DNA from: Chelonoidis abingdonii
Taxonomy: Eukaryota > Chordata > Testudines > Testudinidae
Reading direction: 5' to 3'
Length of the DNA stretch: 64,000 nt
NCBI RefSeq assembly: GCF_003597395.2
Contig: NC_133770.1
Location: 14,712,838 to 14,776,837, forward strand
Under the pieces are notes generated by a model. It was not told where the DNA came from and did no database searches. It worked only from the letters and a program-made list of their open reading frames with translations. Made by a program: the position numbers and the translations under genes. Shown in pieces: positions 33,783 to 45,266 of this stretch (the first letter of the stretch is position 1; the number at the start of each line of letters is the position of its first letter).

Positions 33783-34304
33783 ATCTGGAATTGTTCACAT
33801 TCCATCTATACTTAAAGCTTTATATATAAAATTATGGAATATATATATGGAATGCTAAGGATGTGTTTATTATGGATACTTTATTTAAGGATACCTTTGC
33901 TAAGGGCATCTGTAGCTAAAGATATGTTTCTTCTTACTATTATAATGTATTTTTTACATGGTGTCAAAAATGCATGAGGAGCTTTGTGGATCATATAAGC
34001 AGATATGGCATGTAGAGGGGGTAAGCAGGGTTTCCTTCCTCACTCTGTCTTTGTGCAGGTTTATGCATATTTAGATTTATTTTCAATACTTACATGTATG
34101 CAAATTTATATGTTTTTGTATGCATTTATGTAAATTTGCAATCACCTGTTTTTTGCTTCCAGGAAGTTGGCAGAAATGGGTAAATATGTATCAGTCTTAT
34201 AATATTTACCATAGGTCACAAACTAACTGTGGGTTAGTCACACTTGCTTGTCTCAGAGAATGAACATGTTGAAGACTGTAAGTATTTGAATGACCTGGTA
34301 GAAG
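33783..34304. other. AT-rich intron sequence, no feature
   Basis: About 520 AT-rich bases outside the DIRS border; nothing recognised. Confidence 0.4.
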
Positions 34305-34803
34305 CAGGGCCGGTGCAAGGAAGTTTCGCGCTCTAGGTGAAACTTGCACCTTGCGCCACCCCCTACCCAGCTAACCCCACCCATTAACACCCCCTGCCCA
34401 GGGAGCCCACCGCTCCCCCCACAGCCCCACCCCACAGCAGCTACCCCCCCGCAGCTAACCCTGCCCGCCACCCCTCCCACGGCAGCTAACCCCGCCCAGG
34501 AAGCCCCCCCTGCAGCAGCTAACCCCACCCAGGGAGCCCGCCCAGCTCGCCTCCACTCTGCCTCCTCTGCTGAGCATGCCGGTGCCGCTCTAATTCTCCT
34601 CCCCTCCCAGGCCTGCGGCACAGATTGGAGGAGAATTAGAGCGGGGGCTGTGTGGTCAGCAGAGGAGGCAGAGTGGAGGTGATCTGAGGCGGGGAGCAGT
34701 TCCCCTGTGCGCCCCCTCACCTCAGCTCCCCTCCACTCCACCTCCTTGCCTGAGTGGGCTTTTAGGCACCCACCTAGTTCGCCTAGTAGTTGCACTGGCC
34801 CTC
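34305..34803. mobile_element. hAT-type non-autonomous element with 8-bp duplication
   Basis: Ends CAGGGCCGGTGCAA and TTGCACTGGCCCTC are inverted copies. Flanks GGTAGAAG (34297-34304) and GGTAGCAG (34804-34811) are an 8-bp duplication with one change. The interior is C-rich, with AGCTAACCCCRCCC-like tandem units; open frames inside are compositional. Confidence 0.8.
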
Positions 34804-34876
34804 GGTAGCAGTCCAGAGTGAGAAGCAGAACTGGGATGTGTAGCAACAGTTAAAAGTTTCATATTATTTTACTTAC

Positions 34877-34986
34877 ATTTGGAAGCAGTGGGCAGCAGTC
34901 ATGACCCAGCTGGGACTAATAAGGGTGCCACCACAGATATGAGAAAAATATTCAGGATAATATGTATCGGCTATTTGGAGGGACAC
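34877..34986 (-). pseudogene. Elastase-like pseudogene, catalytic-His exon
   Basis: A 110-bp exon with acceptor TTTGATACAG and donor GTAAGT. It opens with [14 protein letters not shown], then [19 protein letters not shown], the S1 protease segment with the catalytic His in TAAHC and the conserved CGG. The exon itself is intact and starts in phase 0, matching the end of exon 2. Confidence 0.88.
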
Positions 34987-35688
34987 CTGTATCAAATGAC
35001 AAAATATTTAACCTCAGCATTCCATTCCGGACTCTGCAGCAGTTTACAAGTGCTATTTTGATCAGTTACATACCCCGCAACCCACCCATGCCCTTGCTGG
35101 AGCTTGCTTTCTGTGTCTGCTTAATTGTCTGCTGCCCTTCGTCCAGTGGTAGAAAGTAAGTCTTCTCCAAGGCCTTGTCTAAACTAGGAGGAAAAGGTAC
35201 TTTTTTAAATTGAGTTAGATCAATCAAGATGGCTTAACTCAATTGTTTACTTACCACAGATGTTGACCAAGTTTAACACCTTTAGGAGCTAACTTGATTG
35301 AAAGAAACACTTTTCCTACACTTTACACTTTACCTGGAAGCAAGGCCTGATTGAAGGTTCAGATTACCAGAGCAATACAACACTTAACCCTTTAGCATCT
35401 GAACACTTGATACTAGTATGCTACAGAAAGCCACTCCTTCAGGATTAGTGTGCAGGTGACATGTTGGGATGTGAAACATCTTTATCATTAATGTATGCAG
35501 AATCCATATGCTTGAGTATAATTTAACAGGTGTGAATCAAGTTTATGGGATTGGAAAAAACATTATTTAGGATGAAAATTCAAAGAAAAATGACATATGG
35601 GAGGACAACAGCTTCCATGTGGGGACTGGAATGGGAATCCCTCACATGGGTTGGCAGACACCCATCCATGACTTTAATCTCTTTGTTT
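34987..35688. other. Intron sequence; one degenerate MITE
   Basis: At about 35164-35330 GGCCTTGTCTAAACTAGGAG and a following T-rich palindromic segment look like a decayed MITE of the CTTGTCTACAC group. No further exon was found. Confidence 0.35.
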
Positions 35689-35939
35689 GGGTACGTCTAA
35701 ACTACCTGCCAGATTGGCGGGTAGTGATCGATCCCCGATCGCTCTGCTGTCGACTCCTGCATTCCACCTCGGCGAGAGGCGGACGCGAAGTCAATGGGGG
35801 AGCAGCGGCAGTCGACCCCGCGCCGTGAGGACGCGAGGTAATTTGACCTAAGATACATCGACTTCAGCTACGCTATTCTCATAGCTGAAGTTGCGTATCT
35901 TAGGTCGACCCCCCCACACCTCTTCCCCAGTGTAGACCC
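35689..35939. mobile_element. MITE of the GTCTACACT group
   Basis: GGGTACGTCTAAACTA and AGTGTAGACCC form the ends, and an internal palindrome (GACTTCAGCTACGC with GCTGAAGTTGCG) is preserved. No clear target duplication. Confidence 0.6.
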
Positions 35940-35981
35940 GTGTCTCATTTTGTCCAGCAATAAAATAAAGATATTACCTAG

Positions 35982-36625
35982 TGTGACAGACCCAAACCAA
36001 TGGGGTACAGGAGTCTGGTAGAGGGCAAATATACTGGTCACTGGATGAATAGTTTTCTGTTCCCTGAGTGACCAGAGCAGGGGCTACACTAACGTAATCA
36101 GGAACCTTCGAGAATCAATTAAGGCAGACAGCCTGATTAGAATACCTGCAGCCAATCAAGGCAGGCTAATCAGGGCACCTGGGTTTAAAAAGGAGCTCAC
36201 TCCAAACAGGCAGGGGGAAGCCAGAGGAGAAGTGGTGCGTGTGAGGAGCTGGGAGCAAAAGGCACAAGGAGCTGAGAGTGAGAGGGTGTGCTGCTGGAGG
36301 ACTACAGAGTACAAGTGTTATCAGACACCAGGAGGAAGGTCCTGTGGTGAGGATAAAGAAGGTGTTTGGAGGAGGCCATGGGGAAGTAGCCCAGGGAGTT
36401 GTAGCTGTCACGCAGCTGTTACAGGAGGTACCATATAGACAGCTGCAATTCACAGGGCCATGGGCTGGAACCCGGAGTAGAGGGTGGGCCCGGGTTCCCT
36501 CCAAACTTCCCAACTCCTGATCAGACACAGGAGGAGTTGACCCAGACTGTGGGGAAGATCACTGAGGAGAGCAAATCTGCCAATAAGCACAGGACCCACC
36601 AAGGTAGAGGAGGAACTTTGTCACA
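35982..36625 (+). mobile_element. Solo LTR, subfamily B, with CTAG target duplication
   Basis: The 644-bp element starts TGTGACAGACCCAAACC and ends ACTTTGTCACA. CTAG flanks it exactly on both sides (35978-35981, 36626-36629), so it is a clean insertion with a 4-bp duplication. It is the best-preserved copy of the family in this window. Confidence 0.85.
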
Positions 36626-37900
36626 CTAGATAGAGACACCCTTAATGTAAAGATGTTGTGGCTAAATAGGCTTAGCTCTACTTAATTAGCCTGTAGGTAG
36701 CAGCATCTCCCTGAGCTTGTGCTGAAACCTGGCTACAAGTTAGCCCATGAAACTCCAGACTGTTGGCTAGCTCAGCCGTGTCTCTTACAAAGGATGCCAC
36801 TGGGCAGGGCAGAGTTTTTAGAGTCACTACAGAAGGCCTGAACACCCCATCACAATAACCTTTAAACCAAAGATGGTCATTTGGGCTAGTCATTCACAAA
36901 GATGGATTACCAACAATTGTGGTTTTCCAGGGGGGAGGGGGGTTAAAATGAAAAAATTAAACATTAACAGTAACCCTTTAAATAATTTCAGTCAGATTAG
37001 GCTTTATGTTAACTAATATCAAACTTGCAAGCTGTTTTTGTTATACTACAGGTCAAATAACTAAGGTCCAGAGTAAAAAAATATCAGAAGATATTATGTA
37101 GAACATGTACAAAACAGCCCGATAAAGTGAATCATCAATAACTTGAGAGTGCAGTTTCCATTTAAAATTCATCGGTTTATTTAATATTAATATTAGAATA
37201 GTGTCTTGAGTGAAATCATAAGCCATAACATCATTTAGTAAGTGCTTATACCTTGCTTGGTATTTTCCTCGTATTTTTAAGGGAAGTTATTTGCCCAAAT
37301 TTACTCTAACAGTGGGGATAATTTTTCTGTACATATATTTCTAAAATGTAGAATAATCCATGCTGTGTAAATGCGTAAGTCATAACACTCTTTAACCATT
37401 TAACATTCCCAGATTGTATTTTTATTTAAAAAGAGAATGAAAATCATTGCTTGCTGACACTTTTTGTTCCTAATTGTATCATTTTTACCGTGGAAATGTG
37501 TGATAAAATGTGTGTGGCCTCTATAATGCATTACAACATTTCCCGTTGTGGTTTTATGGTCTGACTAAATATTATCAATGACATTCGGATCTGAGATATC
37601 AGTGGTAGCAACCTAATCACTTAAAGTACTAGATACATTTGTACATAATGCCTATTATTTTTACTCCGAATTTATATAGCTTATCTTCTTCAAGACTGAG
37701 CCTCACGACACCAGAAGTTCTGTTTCAGCTGTATTTCTGTGATGACATTCTAAATTGGCTAGTTATATTAGTTACTGAATTAAGATAATAGATATAAAGC
37801 ACTTTTAAACAGATTTCAGTATGCGCACACAGGGGTTTGTACTAGTTTAACTAAACTGATTTACAAACAGATTGTAGTAATGCAACTGATGCATGTAGCC
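36626..37900. other. AT-rich intron sequence, no feature
   Basis: About 1.3 kb, mostly AT-rich; no exon or repeat family recognised. Confidence 0.4.
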
Positions 37901-38199
37901 CAGGGGTAGGCAACCTATGGCCCGCGTGCCGAGAGCTGATTTTCAGCGACACTCACATTGCCTGGGTCCTGGCCACCGGTCTGGGGGGCTCTGCATTTTA
38001 ATTTAATTTTAAATGAAGCTTCTTAAACATTTTAAAACCCTTATTTACTTTACATACAACAAGAGTTAATTATATATTATAGACTTACAGAAAGAGACCT
38101 TCTAAAAACACTACAATGTATTACTGGCACGCGAAAGCTTAAATTAAAGTGAATAAATGAAGACTCGGCACAGCACTTCTGAAAAGTTGCTGACCCTTG
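37901..38199. mobile_element. hAT MITE with 8-bp duplication
   Basis: A 299-bp element begins CAGGGGTAGGCAACC and ends GTTGCTGACCCTTG. Flanks ATGTAGCC (37893-37900) and ATGTAGAC (38200-38207) differ at one base. The ends match the widespread hAT consensus CAGGGGT-GGCAACC. AT-rich interior, non-coding. Confidence 0.85.
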
Positions 38200-38444
38200 A
38201 TGTAGACAAAGGTGGGGAGTCACAGCCTTCTACTGAACAGAAATGTTTGTTAAAGAGAAATTAAGTTTGTTAAAATGCAGCTACATTCTGAAAAAGTGAT
38301 TCTGTGAAAATGACATCAAAAGATTCCAGGCTTATTGTCTCTCAGTGGTTTTCATATTAAATAACTTAATTTACAAAGAACAAGATTTTCTTCTAAATGC
38401 TGGGCCTGTGAATTCAAGTGAGATCTTAAAGTCATGTTGGTTTC

Positions 38445-39275
38445 AATTGATTAATAGATTCCAAGGCTAGAAGGGTTCATTGTAATTATCTAGTCTGACC
38501 TCCTGCGTAATGCAAGCCAGAGAACTTTCTGGAAAACAGTTCCTAGAGCAGATCTTTTAGGAAAACATCCAATCTTGATTTTAAAATGGTCAGTGATGGA
38601 GAATCAACCATAACCCTTGTGAACTGTTCCAATGGTTAATTACCCTCCTTGTCAAAAATGTAAACCTTATTTCCACTCTGAATTTGTCCAGCTTCAGCAG
38701 ATGACTGGTGCCCCCCCATGTAACCTCCCCATGTGACTCCTCCCCCCCCCCACACCTGTAGCCCACATTCTCCCCATCCTCTCCCCCCGACATTACTAGG
38801 CTCAATTTCTGGGGACAGGAACCGACTCTGAGCATGCTGGAGGGGCATGGGGGCTCCAGCTTGCTTGGCCACTGTCCCCAGAAGCTGAGCCTGGAAGAGG
38901 GGCAGCCTGCTGCTTCTGCAGCCAAGCACTCGCCCAGTCAGCCACTGCACTGCACCAGGCAGTGTCCCAAGCGCTGTGGCTGGAGGAGGCTCTGGCCCCA
39001 CCCCTTTCTCTCCTCACCTGGCTGCTGGAGAGGCACCTGACCCTGCTGGAGGAGGGGCACTTGACCTTTCATGCCCCTTCCTCGAGTCCATCATTAAAAA
39101 TTTATTCCACATGTAGATACTTACAGACTGTAATCAAGCCACCCTTTAACTGTCTCTTTGTTAAGATAAATATATAGAGCTTTTTGAGTCTATCACAGGA
39201 AAGCATGTTTTCTAATCCTTTAATCATTCTTGTAGCTCCTCTCTGAATCCTCGCCAGATTTAGCAACATATTTCG
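38445..39275 (-). mobile_element. CR1 LINE 3' region interrupted by an insertion
   Basis: Antisense CR1 motifs occur in order: ATTATCTAGTCTGACCTCCT, CATCCAATCTTGATTTTAAA, GTTCCAATGGTTAATTACCC, CTGAATTTGTCCAGCTTCA, then after a gap CACATGTAGATACTTACAGA, CTTTAATCATTCTTGTAGCTCC. Between about 38703 and 39090 lies a GC-rich unrelated insertion whose class I cannot name. Confidence 0.8.
38703..39090. mobile_element. Unclassified GC-rich insertion inside CR1
   Basis: About 390 bases of C- and G-rich sequence split the CR1 copy. No clear inverted ends or duplication were found. Open frames in it are compositional. Confidence 0.4.
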
Positions 39276-39284
39276 TGAATTGCA

Positions 39285-39505
39285 GCCATGCCCACACTAG
39301 GGGAAAAAGGTGCCTTTTAGCATGTGTTAGAATCCTAGTATAGACAAGACAGTAATAGTTTAATATGTGTTAGTGGAGTCTAGCGTTTAGGCTCCACCAG
39401 CTAACACCGACTACAATTTGCCTTTTCTATCCTCAGATTTCAACACGTTAACTAACATGAGTTAAAAATACACCTTTTCCCAGGTGGAGACAAAGCCTGA
39501 GAGTA
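39285..39505. mobile_element. Degenerate MITE
   Basis: CCCACACTAGGGGAAAAAGG near the left and CACCTTTTCCCAGGTGGAGAC near the right are imperfect inverted copies with a palindromic interior (AACATGAGTTAAAA). Confidence 0.4.
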
Positions 39506-40106
39506 ATAAAAGATATTGGAACTTAGCTAACAATTCTGATGGCACATAAATCCAGAATCTTTATTAATCCACTTTACCATCTCTTTATTAATTCTCTGGT
39601 GCTAACTGGAATAAAAAAACTTAGCAAAAAAGTATTTTTGACAGTGAAGCAAGCAAAAATTATTTTGGAGATATACAAGAAGCAGACATGTCAGTAGGGA
39701 GATGCCATTTTTAATCTACTCACTCTTCTAATCAGAGTCATATTTAAAAAAAAAAAACAGGAAAAAAATCCCTTTCTAGGAAAATGCACCCTAGTCAAAG
39801 CAAATCTCCATTATTTTAGTTTCATATTATGGATTTTGGAGATACTGTTTTTCTAAATTCTTGGTACCAAACTACCACAAACAAAGAAGCTCCCTGATGA
39901 TGTGGTCAAGGGATAGTTTGTGAACCACAGCTTCTGTTTCTTATTAATGTGCTGGACTGACAGATTTAAAGAAAGTTGTATGTTAGCTTTGACTAGCGCT
40001 AGAGAAAATTCATCCATATCTGCTATCTCATATTTCTGCTTTGCTGTCATGTTCTCAAATCTTTTTTTTTTTTAACTACGCAAAAGATTTCAAATAAAAA
40101 TTTTAC
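39506..40106. other. AT-rich intron sequence, no feature
   Basis: About 600 bases without recognised content. Confidence 0.4.
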
Positions 40107-40154
40107 CTGCCACTTCCAGCTGTTTCACAGGGCCTCCTGTCCTCCAATTACTCG
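40107..40154 (-). pseudogene. Elastase-like pseudogene, exon 2 (activation site) with stop
   Basis: The exon ends at a donor GTAAAA after codons for RVIGGQEAL, a TGA, then NSWKWQ. This is the zymogen activation segment (R|VVGG... NSWPWQ in the family), joined in phase 0 to the VSLQ of the next exon. The TGA sits where CELA1-type proteins have Arg; CGA to TGA by CpG decay is the simplest origin. A further in-frame TAG lies just before the RVIGG codons if the exon extends upstream, so its 5' limit is uncertain. Confidence 0.75.
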
Positions 40155-41867
40155 CTAGGTTAATATATCATTGTGAACCGCATGGCTCAGAGGGCTTCCA
40201 GAAATTGTTCCTAATCACAAAGAAATGAATGAATGCAGTTCATCATGTGGATCCTTAACCAGGATCAGTCAGTTTGGTTTAATGTCAGCTACAAACCTGT
40301 GCTGCCCACTGCAATCAAGTATGCAAGACTGAAAGCTCAGGTAACTTTTTTCAGTTATGAAATAAACTGGTTAAAACACAGTGGATTGTGATAACAGCAG
40401 GTTCTGTTCTTTGTTTCTCTTTCAGGTTCATACTGATTTTAAAACAGTGACTTTAAAAAAGGAAGCTATATTACTGCACCATGCAGAGCTTTCCTCAAAA
40501 CACATAAACACATGCAGGAATTAACACTAGTAAATGGTTTTATTTTTGTATCCTTTTAAAGGAAACGTCTGGGCTAGCTGGTGGTAGGTTCAAGGCCTAT
40601 TCCCTCAATTTGGGTTTACCTTCATTAAAATGGTGCAGTCCTGTCTAGTGTCTCTCTTGAACTTTGCATGATGGAAAATTTTAGGAAAACAATCCTAATT
40701 TAAACAGCCTTAGAGGCCCAGCCTCCTCATGCAATGTTAAACTATCTCTTTTTTACCAGTGGCTGCTGGATATCCCATTGCACTTTCTGGAATGAGCAGG
40801 GCATGTTTTTGGTGTCCTGAACAATCCTTCCTTCAGTAAAAACAGATCCTGAATATCTGCATGTAAGCTTTTGAGCTGTTCAGCTGCATAATCATTACAG
40901 TGCTGAAGCTTCCCTCAGTATTTGAAAAAACCCTTCATGGAATAACTTGCATCTATAAGGCACAGCGTAAAACCAAATTCTACTTTCTTCCAAATGAACT
41001 CGCCCATTATCAATGAGATATGCTGGAGTATGAATGTGAAAAAATATAATGAGATTTCTCACACACTGAAAATGTCTTAGTGTGGCACATCCCACTTGAA
41101 TTCAATTCTATCATATCAACATTCTGTACAAGAGACTTGGTTTGATTCCCAGTCTCTCTTTCCCACACACCTCTGCAGCATAGTCCTGCAGTAGCAACAT
41201 GCTCAGCCCTTGGGATGCAAGACTTCCTTTGCCTAAAGACAGATTTTTCTGTTGGGTAACCAGCCGGACAGATTCTGAGGGGATCCTTGTCTAGCCCAGC
41301 CCAGTTAAAATGTGACACTGATACAATAGTTGTAAATTATGAAGAAAAAACAAGATACTTTAAGGCTCCAGCAGTTGTTCTGCAAATCCAACCAACCTCC
41401 CTCTCCCAGCTCAAATCCTCTAAGTATAAACTTACCCAGGCAACTAAGAAGGACCAAATAGTGAATCATTTTTTCAAATGCACTGACAACACTTTCCCAG
41501 TGAAATACGTTTTATACTGAACCACCTGATAAGCGGTTCTGTTTGAACTAGTAAGTAATATTATTTATTTGTACTGTCTCACGATAACTCACTAGGCTGA
41601 CCAGAAATGGTCTATGTATAGAGGGGGGGAAATGATAACCAATTAATGACCCAGCATAAGGTTACATAAACACCTCCACACCTGCAAAATTCCCAGGGAC
41701 TTGAAAAAACAATGATATATTTAGTGGATACTCAAGTTATGAGCCCAGGGAAAAATTATGCCAACTTGTGCTAAACATTCCAGCATAGCATAATATTAAA
41801 TATTTTATATTAGTAGATTACATATGGACATATATCTATCTCATAGAGGTGGAAGGGATCCTGAAAG
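40155..41867. other. No feature identified; expected site of an elastase exon 1
   Basis: I looked for a minus-strand signal-peptide exon and found no convincing one. A plus-strand splice-flanked open stretch near 40262-40342 is not supported. Confidence 0.3.
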
Positions 41868-42062
41868 GTCATCATGAGCTCAGTGGTTTAAGCACTAGTC
41901 TGCTAAACCCACAGTTGTGAGCTCAATCCTTGAGGAGGCAACTTAGGGATCTGGGGCAAAATCAGTACTTGGTCCTGCTAGTGAAGGCAGGAGGCTGGAC
42001 TCAATGACCTTTCAGGGTCCCTTCCAGTTCTAGGAGATAGGTATGTCTCCAATTATTATAAA
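41868..42062 (+). repeat. tRNA-derived SINE with CR1-like tail
   Basis: The 5' part carries an A-box-like GAGCTCAGTGGTTTAAGC and a B-box-like GTGAGCTCAATCC; the body reads TCTGGGGCAAAATCAGTACT, and the 3' part is GGACTCAATGACCTTTCAGG with CCCTTCCAGTTCTA, the CR1-related tail of turtle SINEs. It lies plus-strand. Confidence 0.8.
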
Positions 42063-43337
42063 TATTAATACCTTACCTGTATATATTACATTTAATTCCA
42101 TACTCTTTGTAAATTAGCAGCCAAATTCTTCTCCCAGCCACATCTGGGCAACATAAATTAAGCCAATGGGTTTGCATTCATGTAAATGAGAGAACTTGGC
42201 TCTTTCACTGTTAATGGCACTTCACCCGCTGTTGAGATGCAGTCACCAACAGGCTGAATCTTAACAATTGTATAACAGCATGCATAAATACAACAGGTTA
42301 GTACAGGAAGTGAAGAACATAGGAATCGCCATCCAGGATCACACCAGAAGTTTGTTTAGTCTCATAACATCTCTGACAGTGGCCAGCACCAGATGTTTCA
42401 AAGGAAGCAGCAAGAAACCCCATAAATGGAATAACCTGCTCACAGGAAAGTTTCTTGCTAATCCCAATCGCTTAGTGGTTGTTTGGGGCCTTGAAGCATG
42501 AGGGTTTTTATCGCTTATAAATGATTTTACCCCATGTAATGTAGCTGTAGATGTTATCATAGAAGAATACTATTTCCATTAGAAACTGCAGTGGGGAGTT
42601 AAACAGGTGGAATGAAATCCCCTGGCCTGTGTTGTAAATACAGAGGGTTCAAAAGCAAAGTGTATCCAAACAGTTTCTCAAGGTCTCAAGGTCACTCAGA
42701 TTTGAATTAATAGATCTATGAGCCTATTTTTCTAGTTTCATTTCAAATGTAACTGAAATCTCTTGTGAGCAGCCATTCTCACAGGATTTTAACGCAAGTC
42801 AGCTTCTCATAGGATTTCCACCAACCAGGATGGTAGAAATCTTGCAAGACCATATGGCCTCATGATAAGTCTGCCATTTTTGGTCCAGTTTGTTAGGTTT
42901 TGGTGGCAGCACATTTGAACCTTGGTCCTGTCACAGCCGTTCATTTGAATGCCATTCTAAACATCTCCTCGATTACACCTTGCCACATATTCTCCTAACA
43001 GTAAAGATGAATCCATCTAATTTTCTGGCATTTATAAAGGATCCATCTTGACCGTATTTCAGATTCAAGTCAGAGTAATTAGTATAAGACATTAGTTAAA
43101 TGAGAACTAGGGCCTAGTCCTTGCAGAAGTGTCTAGTGGGAGACAGAGCAAGGAACCTGCCTCCCACATTGCATGTTCATGGAAGGGAAAATGGCAGTCC
43201 CTATACTTGAGGCGGGGGTGGGGGAAATGCTGGGACTCATCTGATGATGTACCCCTTAGGGTATACCTAGCTTCAAAGGGAATGAGGCAAGGGCAGCCTT
43301 TATCGTCCTGCGCTGGCCCACAAGAGAGAGAGACTCA
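42063..43337. other. No gene seen
   Basis: About 1.3 kb with no recognised repeat or exon. Confidence 0.35.
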
Positions 43338-43583
43338 GACTTTGTCTACACATCCCCGAAAGACAAAAGTTTTGTCAACAAAAAGTGCCGGTGTGAATAT
43401 AGCTTTGTTGGCCAAAGCACTCTCCTGCCAACAAAGCTACCATTGCTCGTTGGGGGTGGCTGTTTTTTGTCGGTGGGAGAGCTCTCGCTTGCCAATAAAC
43501 AGCGGCTACACTGCTCGCCTTTTAGCGGCACAGCTGTAGCGGCACAGCCATGTTGCTACAAGGTGCATAGTGTAGACAAAGCC
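43338..43583. mobile_element. Harbinger-like MITE with TCA duplication
   Basis: A 246-bp element begins GACTTTGTCTACAC and ends GTGTAGACAAAGCC, flanked by TCA on both sides (43335-43337, 43584-43586). Interior has matching arms around GCCAACAAAGCTACC. The plus-strand frame through it is not a gene. Confidence 0.8.
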
Positions 43584-43586
43584 TCA

Positions 43587-44098
43587 GACAGTGAGTAGCA
43601 GCCAACACGTTCCCTAGCCACACACAAGAGCTTGGAGTGTTACCCCTTGGGCGCTGCAACTCCTCACCCCTCTCTATTGAGGTCTGCCCCTTAAGAACCA
43701 GTTCCAGAACCCACTGCAGTAAACAGGAGTCTTTCCATTGACTCCACTGATCTCTGGATCAGGCCCTAAAGGCACAATCTAGCCCATAATAAAGTGTTAA
43801 TGAAACAAATGCTGGAACATACCTATTGCTGTGTAAGTAGAATCCACTGATTCCTCTTGTCCCTATCCTGTCACCAGCACTGGCATATGCCAGCTGCTTT
43901 AGAAGAATCCTTTGAAGATTTCACTTTACACTTCAGCAGTGGGAGCTTCTCCCCTATAGAATAGTTCATTTTTAGTTTCTCTCTCTTTCTCAGTCAGAAA
44001 GAGACCTTCTGGCCAAATTAGTCTCTTCACAAACTTCCACTGAATTCATAGGCACTGGCTTTTGTTGTTGTTGCCGGTGGGTGCTTTTGAAGAGATGT
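43587..44098. other. No gene seen
   Basis: About 510 bases; nothing recognised. Confidence 0.35.
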
Positions 44099-44100
44099 GA

Positions 44101-44132
<32 letters not shown>

Positions 44133-44156
44133 GGTGTGTGTGTGTGTGTGTGTGTG
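44099..44156. repeat. (TG)n microsatellite
   Basis: About 58 bases of TG with one TTTGGG interruption. Confidence 0.9.
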
Positions 44157-44287
44157 ACCTCTGTAGTTTTGTGGGAGGCTATTTTCAGCATATTATCCCC
44201 ACCTTTCATATTCTAGTATTGAATGTGTCATCATTGGAGCTGTTACTAATTTCAATAATGATCAATTGTTCTGAACTGACATACATT

Positions 44288-44843
44288 ACTAGGGTTGTCA
44301 ATTAATCAGTAACTACTCAATTAAAAAAATTAATCACGATTAGAAAAAGTAATTGCAACTTATCACGTTTTAATCGCACTGTTACAATGAAATACCAAGT
44401 GAAACGTGTTAAAATATTTCGATGTCTTTCTACATGTTCATATATAGATGATTCTTGTGTACTAAATGCAAACTGTATTTAATTTTTTATTAAAATATTT
44501 GCACCTGTAATATAAACAAAAGAAATAGTATTTCCAATTCACCTCATACAAGTACTGGCAGTGCAGTCTCTTTGTTGCTGAAAGCGCAACTTACAAATTA
44601 CTACAATGTATATTTTTTGTTACTAACTGCACTCAAACAAAATAAATTGCATATTTTATTTTTGAAATGCACGGTTTTTTTGTACATAATTCTACATCTG
44701 TAAAATTCAACTTTCATGCTATAAGATATGCACTACAACTTGTATAGGTGAATTGAAGAATACTATTTCTTTCGGTTTTTTACAGTGCAAATACTCTGTA
44801 AGCAAACATAAAGTGAGCAACGTGTACACTTCGATGTCTGTTT
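44288..44843. mobile_element. Truncated hAT-type element (GGTTGTCAATTAATC family)
   Basis: The left end GGGTTGTCAATTAATC, followed by AT-rich text with ATTAATCACGATT, resembles a common sauropsid hAT element. The right end is lost where CR1 sequence begins. Confidence 0.5.
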
Positions 44844-45090
44844 GTAATTTGGTGTCATCTGCAACCTTTGCCACCTACTGGTTTATCCCCCTTTGGCAGA
44901 TTCATATTACGAATATGTTGAAGCAAACTCTGGTCCCAGACAGTACAAGCCCCTCAGGAACACCATTCTTTACGTCTCTCCATTCGAATGGACCATTTAA
45001 TTTCTATTTTTAACCAGAGTGGCCAGGGAATGCTCACGTCATCTAACATTCTCAATTTAGTTATAATGACAAGCCTTTGTTATCTTAATC
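44844..45090 (-). mobile_element. CR1 LINE fragment
   Basis: GGTGTCATCTGCAACCTTTG, ATGAATATGTTGAA-like ACGAATATGTTGAAGCA, CTGGTCCCAGACAGTAC and GGAACACCATTCTTTACGTC follow the antisense CR1 3' region upstream of that seen at 19112. Confidence 0.75.
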
Positions 45091-45266
45091 CCTGTCCATC
45101 TGTTATAAGAAACAACTGGCCCCAAGGGCCGAAAATTGGTTAGCAGCACGAGAACTCATCACATACACACTCAAGCTCTAAGCTCCTGGCTGTCTGAGCA
45201 CTCCCCTATCTGCACCCATCCACCACATGGGTGTCTGAGCCTGTGAGCACCCACAGAGTCAGCACC

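Larger units (their letters stand above)
24789..40154 (-). pseudogene. Chymotrypsin-like elastase (CELA-type) pseudogene, four exons recognised
   Basis: Four separated minus-strand exons, in correct order and compatible phase, encode parts of a pancreatic elastase-type S1 serine protease: activation peptide region (exon 2), catalytic His exon, the following exon, and catalytic Ser exon. The family cleaves proteins after small or hydrophobic residues and is secreted as a zymogen. Several lesions argue that this copy is dead: an in-frame TGA in exon 2, single-base losses in the third and last recognised exons, a GT-to-AT donor change after the Ser exon, and no trace of the two exons expected between 24938 and 27793. 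The Asp exon (NDIAL) is one of those missing. The signal-peptide exon was not found. A DIRS element occupies one intron, and LTR, hAT and CR1 copies fill others. Both frameshifts are in short G or C runs, so sequencing error could explain those two, but not the stop or the missing exons. Confidence 0.7.

Noticed and set aside
35076..35152. Plus-strand signal-peptide-like start (MPLLELAFCVCLIVC) ending at a GTAAGT
   Set aside because: Attractive, but it lies on the strand opposite the elastase exons and no partner exon is seen. Probably chance hydrophobicity.
40262..40342. Plus-strand open stretch between ACCAG and CAG|GTAACT
   Set aside because: Acceptor context poor, protein unrecognised, and no neighbouring exons.
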